A stretch of DNA of 64,000 nt from Calliopum simillimum (lineage: Eukaryota; Arthropoda; Insecta; Diptera; Lauxaniidae): contig OX638370.1 of the NCBI GenBank assembly GCA_951812925.1, forward strand, positions 112,606,897 to 112,670,896, read 5' to 3'. The notes beneath the pieces are model-generated. The model ran no database searches and had not been told where the DNA came from. It worked only from the letters and a program-made list of their open reading frames with translations. Each line of letters opens with the position of its first letter. Positions within the stretch are counted from its first letter, which is position 1. Below, in pieces: positions 9,901-19,690 of this stretch. The translations under genes and the position numbers were made by a program.

Positions 9901-12021
9901 ATTTTCTCTAAGAACAGCATGGTGAGGCAAGTAATAAACGTTTTCGGACGGACGATTTATTTCCTCCTGGGGAACAAGTTTCATATGACCCAGTGACAAG
10001 TATTCACTCATAAATTCTGTATAGGATAGTTTTAAATCAGGATTAGATTTAAATTTCCTTTCCATAGACAGTAGTCGTCTTAAGGCCCCCGCATAGGATT
10101 TACCAGTTTCAGGATTTTTCACAAATGGAAGTCTGACTGAATATCTATCAGCACGGATAGTAGTAGATTTATAAAAGTCTTCAGCTTGCTGATCTTCAGC
10201 AGTCAAAGTAGTAGTCATCTGAGGGACGCTTTCAAGTTTCCAAAATAGTTGCAAAGTTTGGTTCAAATCAACTTCAGGTATATTTTGAGTCATTATGTGG
10301 CAAGTACTAAAGGTGTTTTCAGACGTACAACCTCCACAAACAACATAGCCAAAGATTGTATTTTGAGCTAGCAAATTACCATTTTTAACAATACGCCCTT
10401 CTTTTAATAGAGTAAAGAAATAGTCATATCCTACAAGGATGTCAATATCCTTTGGAGTATCAAATTTGGGATCAGCAAGAGACAGATTTTTTATATCTTC
10501 CCAATAGTTTATTGTAAGCGAAGAACATGGCAATTGAGATGTAAGACTCTTAAAAACATGGGCTAGCATGACAACACTTTCAGAATTATAAATAGATTTT
10601 ACCTGAAGCTCGACTATACCCCGTGTTGCACCAGCCTTGTTATTTCCCAATCCGTGGATAAATATTTTAGAGGCAGATCGTTGTAATCCAAGTCTATTTG
10701 CACACCGCTCGGAAATCAACGTGTTCTGGCATCCAGAGTCCAATAGAATATTACAGCCTTGGAAGCAACCCATGTTGTCCTTAACAAAAACCCTAGCAGT
10801 GGGCAAAAGCATATTTAGATTTCTTACCTCAGATGTGGCAGCAAGATTGATTGATGTAGTTACAGCATCTATTGTAGCTTCGACTTTTTTAGGCAGTTCA
10901 CTCGATTTTTTCTCATCCTTAGTGGGGAGAGAATCCACCTTTTTCACCACGGCAGCTGCGACCGTATTGTAGTTAGAATTTCGCTCTTGATGAATATAAG
11001 AATGATGATGACCTTTGCAAAATTCACAAAGGTGTTTAGATGGACAATTTTGTACTGAATGTCCCTGCTTCAAACAATTAAAACACAATCTTTTCTCTTT
11101 TACAAAATTTATGCGATTGGGCGTAGACATCTTGATAAACGTAGGGCAATAGGCAAGATGGTGGTCTTGAGAGCACGCAAAACAGGATCGTTTCATGTAG
11201 CCAGAATAAGTTCTGACGGATTTAATTTTAGATTGTGTTCCGCCAGCGCGTTGCTTTTCAATTGGAGTTGGAACACGTTCTAATGCATCACAACGTTCAT
11301 TGATGAAAATGATAAAATTCTCCAGCGTAGGAAATGTAGTTTTACTACAATGCTCAGCCCAAGAATGATGAGTTTCTCTATCGACTTTTTTAAGTAAAAG
11401 ATGTATCAGCCACGGATCACGTTTCTCTGCTTCCTCGCCTTGCGCTCTAAGCCCACGTATAACTTCATCAGCAATATTCGATACGTTTCGAAGACCTTGA
11501 GAGTCATCTGCTTTAGATATAGATAAAAATGTTTCGATTAAAGAATCAATAACCAGTGAAGGCTTATCATAACGATCTTGAATCTTTTTTATGGCTTCCT
11601 CGTAGTTTTGATCTGACACAGCAAGATGTCGTATAAGCATGGCAGGCTCACCCTTTAACAACCCTTTCAGATATTGAAACTTCTGTGATGCAGTCAATGT
11701 ATGGTTGTTATGCACTGAGCTGTTGAATAAATCAAAGAATGATCTAAATTCAGAGTAGTTACCTTCAAATATTGGAATATTCAGCTTAGGAAGTCGTATA
11801 TCAGCAGCTGGGGCAGCGGTGTTCGCGGTAGGTGACGAAGTCGTAGCACCAACATTTGCTAATGGCGGTTGTAGCGCTGTCAATTTTTCCAAAAAAGATG
11901 TTTGGGACTCCAACAGTTTCTGCATAGCATCTTGATGCGTTGTTGTTGAGTTGAGGGGATCACTATTAACATTTGCAGCAAGCAGCTTGCAATCAATAAT
12001 TTCACTTAACCTAGCTTTCAT
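6961..12021 (-). CDS. BEL/Pao Gag-Pol polyprotein, 1686 aa, intact
   Basis: Single frame from ATG (12019-12021, preceded in frame by TAA) to TGA at 6961. Domains in order: a Gag region of the DUF1759 type (about residues 77-225); three cysteine-histidine motifs (from C280; a canonical CX2CX4HX4C at 313-326; and from about 331); a retropepsin-like DUF1758 protease with DSG at 428-430; reverse transcriptase with YVDD at 836-839; RNase H (D1011 in GFCDAS); integrase with an HHCC-like zinc site (about 1318-1352) and catalytic D1390, D1456 and E1510; and a C-terminal DUF5641 region (about 1590-1683). The length and the single fused frame are normal for BEL. No stop or frameshift is visible and all key residues are present. 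There is no envelope domain. It would copy the element through an RNA intermediate and integrate it. Confidence 0.96.
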   Translation of the reverse strand: MKARLSEIIDCKLLAANVNSDPLNSTTTHQDAMQKLLESQTSFLEKLTALQPPLANVGATTSSPTANTAAPAADIRLPKLNIPIFEGNYSEFRSFFDLFNSSVHNNHTLTASQKFQYLKGLLKGEPAMLIRHLAVSDQNYEEAIKKIQDRYDKPSLVIDSLIETFLSISKADDSQGLRNVSNIADEVIRGLRAQGEEAEKRDPWLIHLLLKKVDRETHHSWAEHCSKTTFPTLENFIIFINERCDALERVPTPIEKQRAGGTQSKIKSVRTYSGYMKRSCFACSQDHHLAYCPTFIKMSTPNRINFVKEKRLCFNCLKQGHSVQNCPSKHLCEFCKGHHHSYIHQERNSNYNTVAAAVVKKVDSLPTKDEKKSSELPKKVEATIDAVTTSINLAATSEVRNLNMLLPTARVFVKDNMGCFQGCNILLDSGCQNTLISERCANRLGLQRSASKIFIHGLGNNKAGATRGIVELQVKSIYNSESVVMLAHVFKSLTSQLPCSSLTINYWEDIKNLSLADPKFDTPKDIDILVGYDYFFTLLKEGRIVKNGNLLAQNTIFGYVVCGGCTSENTFSTCHIMTQNIPEVDLNQTLQLFWKLESVPQMTTTLTAEDQQAEDFYKSTTIRADRYSVRLPFVKNPETGKSYAGALRRLLSMERKFKSNPDLKLSYTEFMSEYLSLGHMKLVPQEEINRPSENVYYLPHHAVLRENSLTTKLRVVFDGSAKSSNGKSLNDNLLKGPILQQDLIAVLLRYRCKKYCFSADIQQMFRMINVQECDQDYQRILWRNSPNEEVQHYRLTTVTYGTRPAPYLSIRTLLQLSDDEHNRYPMASEAVKNSFYVDDCMAGSNTLKEAQELAEQLNNLLTAGGFHLRKWATNQSSILQKIPDSEKIYSMVDVPSDMTVCLLGVIWNPMTDCFSYKVKENQYCLNTKRNLLSEISKIFDPLGWISPAIIAVKIIIQRLWLSKLEWDELLPADILDEVKLLFSELYLLNNINIKRLIFSTEPVVTFHGFCDASSLAYAAVIYCRKTSADGQVSTNIVISKTKVAPMASLSIPRLELCAAYLLTQLFEYLASVINLKLNEVVCWSDSKTVLAWLSSHPSKWKTFISHRTSYILETVPSAQWRYVPSKQNPADAASRGVRSSFLINDKLWFNGPSWLLMEENWWPLSESQDNITSEELRPVNHVALASATYDPDSVSRINNRISSWAKMVRVLAYCIRYVNILKNKCRDTSPLKVKELKFAELKLYKYYQAVDFFEIMSSIQQGQATLTNKKLRKLSPFVDADGLLRVGGRLTKADLPYDSQHQIILHKDSPIVRKIVHDLHVKNLHSGITLLFATLRQKYWIIGAREIVKTVIRQCGACTRFSARAQEQLMGDLPKFRVNAAFPFYEVGCDYAGPILYKQHSGRKAPKVKAYVAVFICLVTKAVHLELVSDLSTDAFLAALDRFVARRGLCGHIHSDNGTNFQGAARKLNEIHKMVTSFESNNDISNFLSSKGIQWHFIPPNTPHFGGLWESTVKSMKFHLRRTMGQATLNFEELSTLLARIEAILNSRPLVQADSDDVPYITPGHFLVGRPLNSLPEADITHLKTGLLSKWRLVQQLTQYFWSRWSTDYLLSLQPKSKWLKEKSNLIIGDVVLIREDNLPPACWKLGRVIETHAGSDGLVRVVTIKTENSTFKRPVAKLHQLPKEC

Positions 12022-12165
12022 TTAAAAATATTTCTCAAATTCTTTTAATTCAGTATCACGTTCCTGGAGGCAGTTCCCTTTAGATAGGTTATTTTATTCC
12101 GTAGAGTATCGATGGTAGCCATAATTACTTAGGAAGTTTTTTTTACCCAATTTAATTTTTATAAT

Positions 12166-12275
12166 AAAATCCAGTTGAGGAGCACTTCAACAGTTAAAAC
12201 ACTTTTTTAGTTTTTTTTAACAAAATCCAGTTGAGGAGCACTTCGATAGTTAAAACACTATTTTAGTTTTTTTTG
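12166..12275 (-). repeat. Tandem 56-bp repeat in the BEL leader
   Basis: Two copies of a unit starting AAAATCCAGTTGAGGAGC (at 12166 and 12222) lie between the 5' LTR and the polyprotein start. A second pair sharing ATTAAGCGC(A/G)GTAATA follows at about 12401 and 12463. Duplicated leaders are common in LTR elements and may affect packaging or expression (inference). Confidence 0.85.
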
Positions 12276-12513
12276 TTTTTTCACAAGTTGTATGTGAAGC
12301 TTTATGCAGCTGGGCAAAAGAATTTGCAAACAGTTATGCTCGTATGTATGTTTTCAACGCAACAACAATATATATATACACAATGTTTTTTTTTTTTTTA
12401 TTATTAAGCGCAGTAATAAGCAGCCACAATTAAAACACACAATTTTGTTTTTGTTTTTTACTATTAAGCGCGGTAATAGAAAATAAAATTTAACTCTCTT
12501 TAACGCGACAACG

Positions 12514-12531
12514 ATCACGTCGGGGTCACCA
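12514..12531 (-). promoter_or_regulatory. Primer-binding site, complementary to tRNA-Trp 3' end
   Basis: On the minus strand, 5 bases after the 5' LTR, the sequence TGGTGACCCCGACGTGAT would pair over 18 bases with the 3' end of tRNA-Trp (recalled as ATCACGTCGGGGTCA plus CCA). This would be the site for minus-strand DNA priming. The tRNA match is from memory, not a search. Confidence 0.8.
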
Positions 12532-12536
12532 AAAAA

Positions 12537-12858
12537 TGTCTAAGAACAAACTAAGTAGTTGCGTTGAGTTTAACGTTTCATAACAGACTAATTTATTTTT
12601 GTCAAATTTCTTATGACTAGCTTAAAATGTTACATTGCTATGCGCCACTGAGAGTATTAGAATCGTATGATTTAACAGTTAGGTGAAAAGCAAAATAGAA
12701 AGAAGAATTACTCGAATGATTTTACGGTTCTTTAAATAGTAGAAAAAACAACCAGTGGCGGTGTAAACTAAATTATTAAATAGCAAAATTTTCAAAATTA
12801 AAGAATTCAAATTCTAGTCAAATAAACTTAGGATAAAACTTAATATTTTTCATAAACA
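12537..12858 (-). repeat. 5' LTR of the BEL/Pao element
   Basis: 322 bp, identical by eye to 6616-6937. It is followed on its right by the CTATC target copy at 12859-12863. It should carry the element promoter, but no clear TATA box is called. Confidence 0.96.
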
Positions 12859-12863
12859 CTATC

Positions 12864-13033
12864 TATTTACAAAAATCCTTAGTTATAAATTAATTCTAGA
12901 TTTATTTAACTAGAAATTCTTTATTTAATTTAACCTTAATAAGTTCTTAATATTATTAATATGAGTACTTTAAATACAAGTAATTATTATAAAGATGTGG
13001 ACGCAAATGAGGGTTCCGATTTGTGTCCTCACA
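12864..13033 (-). mobile_element. Solo LTR copy A, part right of the BEL insertion
   Basis: Continues the solo LTR that starts at 5792. It ends GTCCTCACA and is followed by the AGGT target copy. The end matches copy B (GATTTGCATCCTCACA) closely. Confidence 0.88.
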
Positions 13034-13149
13034 AGGTATTGAAAAATGTTATAAATTTTTATAATTGCTCACAGTGTTTGGTGGAAAAATACATTGAGGA
13101 AAAATTTCAGGCTTTTATGGAAGAAAGAGGATCTTCCCTTACACTTTAA

Positions 13150-13284
13150 GGAACACCTAAAATTTGGAAAAGGTCGTTGGAAAAGGAAATCCAAGAATCG
13201 GGAAAATCGTGGCAAGAGATCAAAGTCATCGCAAGGGATCGTGACAAATGGAGAGATTTCATATTGGCCCTATGCTCCTCCTAG
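13150..13284 (+). pseudogene. 3' tail of a LINE ORF2, 5'-truncated
   Basis: The frame GTPKIWKRSLEKEIQ...SGKSWQEIKVIARDRDKW ending in ALCSS and TAG has the pattern seen at the C terminus of many insect non-LTR retrotransposon polymerases (W-R near the end, then A-L-C). The TAG is followed within about 20 bp by an (ACAT)n tail (about 13302-13318), as at LINE 3' ends. In the same frame upstream is a stop at 13147-13149, and the preceding frame is not recognisably LINE-like, so the copy is probably 5'-truncated near there. The clade is unassigned. Confidence 0.6.
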
Positions 13285-13319
13285 GAGTTAAAGGAGAATA
13301 CATACATACATACATACAA

Positions 13320-15249
13320 AATTTGGAAGATTTTTCATATAAATTTTTGTTCATATTAAATTTCGTGTTCTTATACATTATGTCTAGGAAAAAAAGTTTA
13401 AACAAAATTAATTCTTTGATGACATTCCCCGATGTGCACTTAAGTATTTTATAGCTCAAGTGCATCAAAGAATACAATTAAATTATTATTATTTTCCAGA
13501 TTTTTCATGTAAAATAAAAACCCAGTTAATTTTTAGTAAAAGCGAAAACCCCCTGCCTTTGGAATTTCAATGCATTTCACAAAAGCAACTGCGTCACATA
13601 TAGCAGCAGCAGCAGAGAAAGCAGCATGAAATATTTATTACAAGTTGTTGCAACATAAAACGGTTTTGTGAATCTCTAAGGACTTTATTTAATCAAAACA
13701 GCTACAGAGTCATGCGTGTCCTCTGCACACGCTGTGCATCAGCCCTGGTTAACTGCTGTGAAATAGCAAATTTTTCAAAAGATCAAACAAAAATAGCGAC
13801 AAAAACAAAAAATAGAAAAAAATATTTACATACACATACTCGTATGTAAATACTATATATCCGTACATACTTATATGGCAAAATATTATATTAGCATAAC
13901 AAAGCAACGTTTTGCATGTAACGACGGATGCTACAGCAGATGCACATGACTGCACATTTTGTGGGCGCAAAAAAATGGGCGTGTCGAGGGTGTGACAGCT
14001 AAAATGGTGTAAAGTTTACACGAAATTTTTGTGAAACCACAAGTAAACACGTTAATTTTGTATGACAGAAGTGTGAAAAGAATCGACATTTTATTGATAG
14101 CGAACACTGACAACCATTTGAGTCATAAAAGACTCTGTGATGATTCATTTTTTGGAACGTTTCTACTGCTCAAGAGTTCATATACATAAGTACAAAGTTC
14201 ATGATAATGATACTTGAACGTTCTGCCACTCTTCTTCTTTCTGCTTAATTATTTAAAGCTTTTAATTAAAATTACAGAAAGAATCTCTTCAGACTCATAG
14301 TTTCGTAAATAAAAGACTCAAAATTAAAGCTTATAGCTGATTCTAAAATGTTTTGAAAATTGTTGCTCGTTCTTTCAAATTTTTCATGAATGATTATGAT
14401 TCTTAATTTTAAATTTTTCCGTCATTAAGAGCTCTTACTAATCATAACAAAAAGAGTAATTTCAGTCTCATATTTTCCTTAAGAAAAGACTTAAAATTAA
14501 AGCTTATGAATGATTCAAAAATGTTTTAAAAAGAGCTTCTTCTAAAATTTTCATTCATAAAGAGCTCTTTATGAAGATTACAAAAAGAGTCTTTTTACAA
14601 GTTTTTAATGTTTCTATTGAACTTTTTTGCAAAAATATAAATTTTTCAGATCTACACATCTCTTGATACTTTTCGAATTCTACCACAGAGATGCTGATAC
14701 GTTTTTGTTCTATATAATTCAAAATTTTTGAGTATCGATAGATTTGCCCCTCTTAACTCACCGAAGCACGTAATATGCAAAATTTCTCCAATAATAAATC
14801 AAAACAGTTGCATTTTAGCACCATATATACATATATGGTGAATATTGTTATTCTTATGAAGTATAGTATCGGGAAAAATACATGACAAGCAACTACAAAG
14901 ATACAAAAAATTACTACTGACATACAAAAATGCAAAATCTAACATACTGTGCACAGACTCTTTCTCTCTGTGTATGTGTGATCCTGTTATTTGACATGTA
15001 CCTCTATTGTAGAAAAACACAAAACATATTTTTGTGGCCTGGTTTGACACAGAATTTTCATTGAACCCCGACAATAATTTAACTAAGTGTGAAGTGCATT
15101 ATGTGTGTGTAGTTGTGCAATATGTGAGTATGTGTATAAGTGGGAGTAACTGAATATAAGTGTGTGAACAGTCAATGTAAATATATTGGGAACAAATTTG
15201 CCGCACATTTTTTCATTTATAAAGAAAATTTATAAAACCTGTTTATACA
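13320..15249. other. AT-rich non-coding stretch with a 174-bp tandem duplication
   Basis: No gene seen. At about 14310 and 14484 a segment sharing GACT(C/T)AAAATTAAAGCTTAT is duplicated in tandem with a period of about 174 bp. GT-rich sequence lies at 15090-15170. Confidence 0.5.
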
Positions 15250-15696
15250 GGGTGTATCGCATAATGTGACGAAGCTTCTAGGAGGTGATAAAGAAGGGGG
15301 CTTAAATGTACCACTGAGGAGTTATTGGGTTAAAACTGTTTTTCTGATTTGTTTTAGAAAAAAAAAAATTTCTATCATTTCTATCATTTTAGAGAAAACT
15401 TTTTGAAAGGAAACCTTTAGGTAACACTAGTTTACAAATGATTAAAAATTTTTTAATTTTTAAGCATGCTGTACGTCAAATTAAAGGTAATTAAATTACC
15501 TATAAAAAAATTATACAAAAAAAAAAAAAAAAATTTTACAAAATCGTTTTTTTTATATCAAAGTCATTTGTGAAGATAATAAGATGCCACTTCGGAAAAC
15601 GATCAAAATATCGTTAATTTGCATAAAATTGAATGAAAAATGGCCGAGTTGAATTTTTGCCTATATCTCCATTTTTTTAAATTTTATTTGTCATAA
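15250..15696. mobile_element. Partial copy of the long-TIR element
   Basis: Starts GGGTGTATCGCATAATGTGACG and follows the same order of words (TCTAGGAGGTGATA, GAGGAGTTA) as the terminal repeat of the complete element at 17611-18460. The right end is not found; it meets solo LTR copy E at 15697. Confidence 0.6.
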
Positions 15697-17588
15697 TGTG
15701 AGGACGTATGTTACCAGCTCCTCGTTTACGTTCACATCACGTAAGAAACACGAATTTCCTGGTGCAGATTTACTTTGTTATTCATATATAATCTTTCTAT
15801 TAGAATTGTAAGTATGATATACGTAGTTTTTAGTAAATTAATTTATTTAAGTTAAGCGCGATGGATTTGTGTGCAACGCATCATCGGGAAATCAAAGATC
15901 GGTCGTGCATACAAAGCATAAGCAGATAGCACTGCTACACTAGCGAACGTACTCGCGATCAATGCACGAAGCGCCTACTTACCGCTAGAGGGAGTTGAGT
16001 TGCTACCGAATGGCAGCAATGGTGGTGGTTCCGGCATCAACTAATTTTCTTTCTGTTTGACCATCGTTTAGGTAAGACGTATTGTGAAAATAGCTCTGCA
16101 TTCCTTAGGGCATTCCCGATCAAAAAAATTATGTCAAAAATATATCAAAATGATATCCAAAATTTGTCAGTAACATACATAATTTTGACAAAAAAAGGAT
16201 ATCAAAATGATATACGGAATGTAACGCTTTTCGTATATCACCATGATATCAAAAAAAGATATCAAAATGATATCAAAAAAATATATCAAAATGATATCAA
16301 AAAATGATATCAAAATGATATACAAAAATTGTATATCAATGACATACAAAATTTGTATATCATTTTGATATCCATTTCTGATACAAAATTGACATAACCA
16401 ACTTTGAGTCTTTGAAATTTTGCAATATTGTATTTGATCGTCGGCAACAAGTTTTTAGAAATTGCCCGCATGCAGCAAATGAATGAAGTGCCGGTTTTTT
16501 TAACTCAATTATATGTTTGTGCTTTTTCACTTATTTCATGAGAAAATTCACTTACTAAAATCGGCTGCGCGTCCGCTTTCCATAGCATTTTTTTTCCCAA
16601 CCACAGGCTGTATACAACAACTGTAGGGAGTGTCGGTTTTTTTTCCACTCAATTATATTTGTGTGCTTTCACTAATTTCAGTAGAAAATTCACTTCTTTT
16701 ACACTAAAATTGACTGCGCGTTTGTCTTCTAAAGTTATCTTTCCATAGAATCCACAAACGAAAACGTAAAATTTGACATATCAGCAGCTGATAAATTTTT
16801 GATATCATTTTGATATACATTTCTGATACAAAATTGATATCAGCGGCTGATAAATTTTTGATATCATTTTGATATACATTTCTGATACAAAATGGACATG
16901 TTTTTCAATGATATCAAAAATATATCAAAATGATATACAAAAAATGGATATCAGCGGCTGATAAATTTTTGATATCATTTTGATATACATTTCTGATACA
17001 AAATTGACATGTTTTTCAATGATATCAAAAATATATCAAAATGATATACAAAAAATGGATATCAGCGGCTGATACATTTTTGATATCATTTTGATATACA
17101 TTTCTGATACATTGACAAGAACTTGACAAGTTTTTTTGATCGGGTTTAATATTGTGAACGACATAGACCAAACACAGGGACTACATTAAAACTATGCAGT
17201 ATTGATTGAATGGACAGGACTATGACTAAGACCAAGGAAGGAGTGTTGGAACCAAGCGGCTTCCTTACGGACGGTCGGGACACGAGGCAGACCAAAACGA
17301 ACGGACATAACGGATTGGTGGGAAAAGTGAAGGTTTCTGGCTTCTCCCACCCGGACGGACTTAAAAACCATATTTAAAATATTAACATTTTACTTTATAT
17401 TTTATATACGTATCATGCTCTTTCTGTTTGGCCATCGTTTAGGAATAAGTAAAGTGAATTAAATGAATTATAAATTGGTTTGAAAAATTGAATTGTTTCC
17501 TTCGTCTGTGGTAAAATAAGTGAAATTTTGTATTGAATCCTGGACGCCGACGGCTTTACCCAGGCCCGCGAAGAAACGGTTTGTTACA
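15697..17588 (+). mobile_element. Solo LTR copy E, divergent, with a nested element
   Basis: Starts TGTGAGGACG, ends GGTTTGTTACA, and has a perfect 4-bp target duplication ATAA (15693-15696 and 17589-17592). The terminal 70 bp (CCTGGACGCCGACGGCTTTACCC) match the other solo LTRs, but most of the interior differs, so it is a relative rather than a close copy. About 1.03 kb of its length is the nested element at 16115-17144. Confidence 0.8.
16115..17144. mobile_element. Palindromic GATATC-module element nested in solo LTR E
   Basis: Bounded by inverted CCCGATCAAAAAAA (16115) and TTTTTTTGATCGGG (ending 17144). The interior is made of palindromic words around GATATCAAAATGATATC and ATCATTTTGATAT, including a 111-bp tandem unit (ATGGATATCAGCGGCTGATA at about 16944 and 17055). 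No coding capacity. No clear target duplication. Probably a non-autonomous, self-amplifying DNA element. Confidence 0.65.
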
Positions 17589-17610
17589 ATAAATTTGTGT
17601 ATATTATATA

Positions 17611-18460
17611 GGGTGTATCGCATAAGGTTACAAAGCATCTAGGAGGTGATAGAAGAGGCCTAGTCTAATAAAAAATTGCTCCTAAGGAGGGTATAAAATG
17701 TAACCCTGAGGAGTTACAGAGTTAAAACTGATTTCATTGGGTCACCCTAGCGTTCTAAAGAAACTCTTTTTGCATGAAACTTTTAGCTAATTTTATGTGC
17801 TTTTTAAGAATGTATTTGGGTTATAGAGTTCAAAAGGGTTTTCAAAGTTCTGGACCGTAAAAGTTGAAATTTTAATTTTTTTCCTAATTTTTGACTTTGG
17901 CGGTAGTATTAACATATCCTAATATAATTTTTTTTCGAACCTTCGTTAAAATTGCTTTAATTCGGTAGCACATTTATTATACTAATTTTTTTAACTGAGG
18001 TCAGAAAAAATACTTTTCAAGACTAATCAGCTCCAAGGCTCCAGTAGAAAGCGCGCACATTATATAAAGTGAAACGCATTACTCGCATGCGTGTATGTTA
18101 CAAAGGTAAGTATATTTTTCGACCTCAAATTTAAAATTTGGTAAAACAAATCTAATACCGAGTTAAAGGAAATTTAAAGAGAATTCAAAAAAAAAAAAAA
18201 AAAAAAAAAATATAAAAGGAGGAGCATAGGGCCAATACTTCAATTACTTTTATAACTACTAAAAATTTCTTATAAAAAATTTTTCTCCAAAGCTCTAAGT
18301 TGACCCAATAAAACTTTTTTTCTAAAACAAGACAGAAAATCACTTTCTACCCTAAAACTCCTTGGTGGTACATTTTAGACTCCCCCTCTCAGGTGCAATT
18401 TTTTGTTAGTCCAAAACTTTTCTATATCCTCCCAGAAGCTTCGTAACCAACTCGACGGGG
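17611..18460. mobile_element. Non-autonomous element with long terminal inverted repeats
   Basis: The left end GGGTGTATCGCATAAGGTTAC and the reverse complement of the right end (CCCCGTCGAGTTGGTTACGA) continue in parallel for roughly 150 bp (TCTAGGAGGTGATAG / TCTGGGAGGATATAG and onward). TATA flanks both sides (17607-17610 and 18461-18464), compatible with a TA or TATA target. No transposase frame. A partial relative lies at 15250. Confidence 0.72.
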
Positions 18461-18464
18461 TATA

Positions 18465-19690
18465 AAAGCAGGTTCACGAATAATTAAAAAGCGCCAAAGT
18501 ACAAAAACCTATATTAACCTTTGAGCTAGATCACTAATTATTGGGTTTTTATTTGACAAAAATAGTTAAAAAAAAAAAATCTTTTCGGTTTTTTTTTTTT
18601 TTTCTTTCTATATGATTTTTCGAACCACTACTGTAATGTGATTTTGATGATGTCCGTACACCAACACATTGGCACAACAATGCATAGTTTTACATAAAAT
18701 CCAAACAACACCGACATCAGCAGTGGTGTTGCATTTGATCTGCAAAATGTGTTTCAACAGCAAAGACATTGGCAACAGCTAAACAAAAACCAAAAGCAAC
18801 AATAAGGACGAAGAGGAAAAAGAGTTAACAATATTTTTTTTTTCACTTCATCACTAACAGCCAATGCTAAAAGATTTATGTGTTTGTGCAAGATGTACAT
18901 GTTTATGTGGTGGGAAATGTGGTATTGTAGTTGAGCATAGACCCAAAAATATCACAAACGCCATAGAAATACCAAAAATGTTGATTTATTGAATTTTTGT
19001 AAATACGAGTATACTTCACACAATATTTCGTTTGGAAATTTCTAAAGAATTCTTATGGCATTGTTATTCTAATGAGCAAATAAGTAGATCTCAACATCAA
19101 CACTTCACTTCATCACATACACCACGTATTAGTGATAAACCAAACCAAAGAAGATTATGCCTTGTCACATTTAGCACCCACTGTGCACAGAATAATATTC
19201 ATAATTTTATAATATAGCACTTGTGTTAATACAATAAATTAAATCGAAATTTCTTAGATTTTGCTGAATTAACATAAATTTAATAAAGTGCTCTTTGTGT
19301 GTGTGTGCGTGTTATCTCTTTGTTGATTTATTACCATGATGACACTTCTCTTTTGGCTTATCAACAATACATTTATTTCAAGTTTCATCACAGTGTTGCT
19401 GCTGTGATGTTTTTGAGAAAAATATATAAATACACTTTTAGCAAGATAGTTAACTGAATCAAATACATATTAAGCTGCTTGTTTCATTTGAGTTAGATAT
19501 TTTATTTCAACAGTTTTCTTTATAATTCAATAACTGACATTTCAATTATCTGAGCTTGTATGTGCTAGAATTGCTAATTTCATTAGGCAATTTGCATCAT
19601 ACATGTGTATTGTCAAGGCTTGTATTAATATCACTTTAGTTAAGTTACAATTTGACGTAGTTATCAGTCTTTGTTGAAATGAAAAATTTA
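18465..19690. other. Non-coding stretch
   Basis: AT-rich, with poly-A/T tracts and short GT runs. No gene or element boundary identified. Confidence 0.5.

Larger units (their letters stand above)
6616..12858 (-). mobile_element. Complete BEL/Pao LTR retrotransposon, 6243 bp
   Basis: Two 322-bp LTRs (6616-6937 and 12537-12858) flank one long polyprotein frame on the minus strand. The ends are TGTTTATG...TTAGACA in sense orientation. A perfect 5-bp target duplication CTATC lies at 6611-6615 and 12859-12863. By eye the two LTRs show no differences, so the insertion is very recent. The element sits inside solo LTR copy A: removing it and one CTATC restores a sequence parallel to copy B at about 24288-24310. 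Primer-binding site, intact polyprotein and identical LTRs suggest the copy may still be able to move. No envelope gene is present. Confidence 0.97.
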
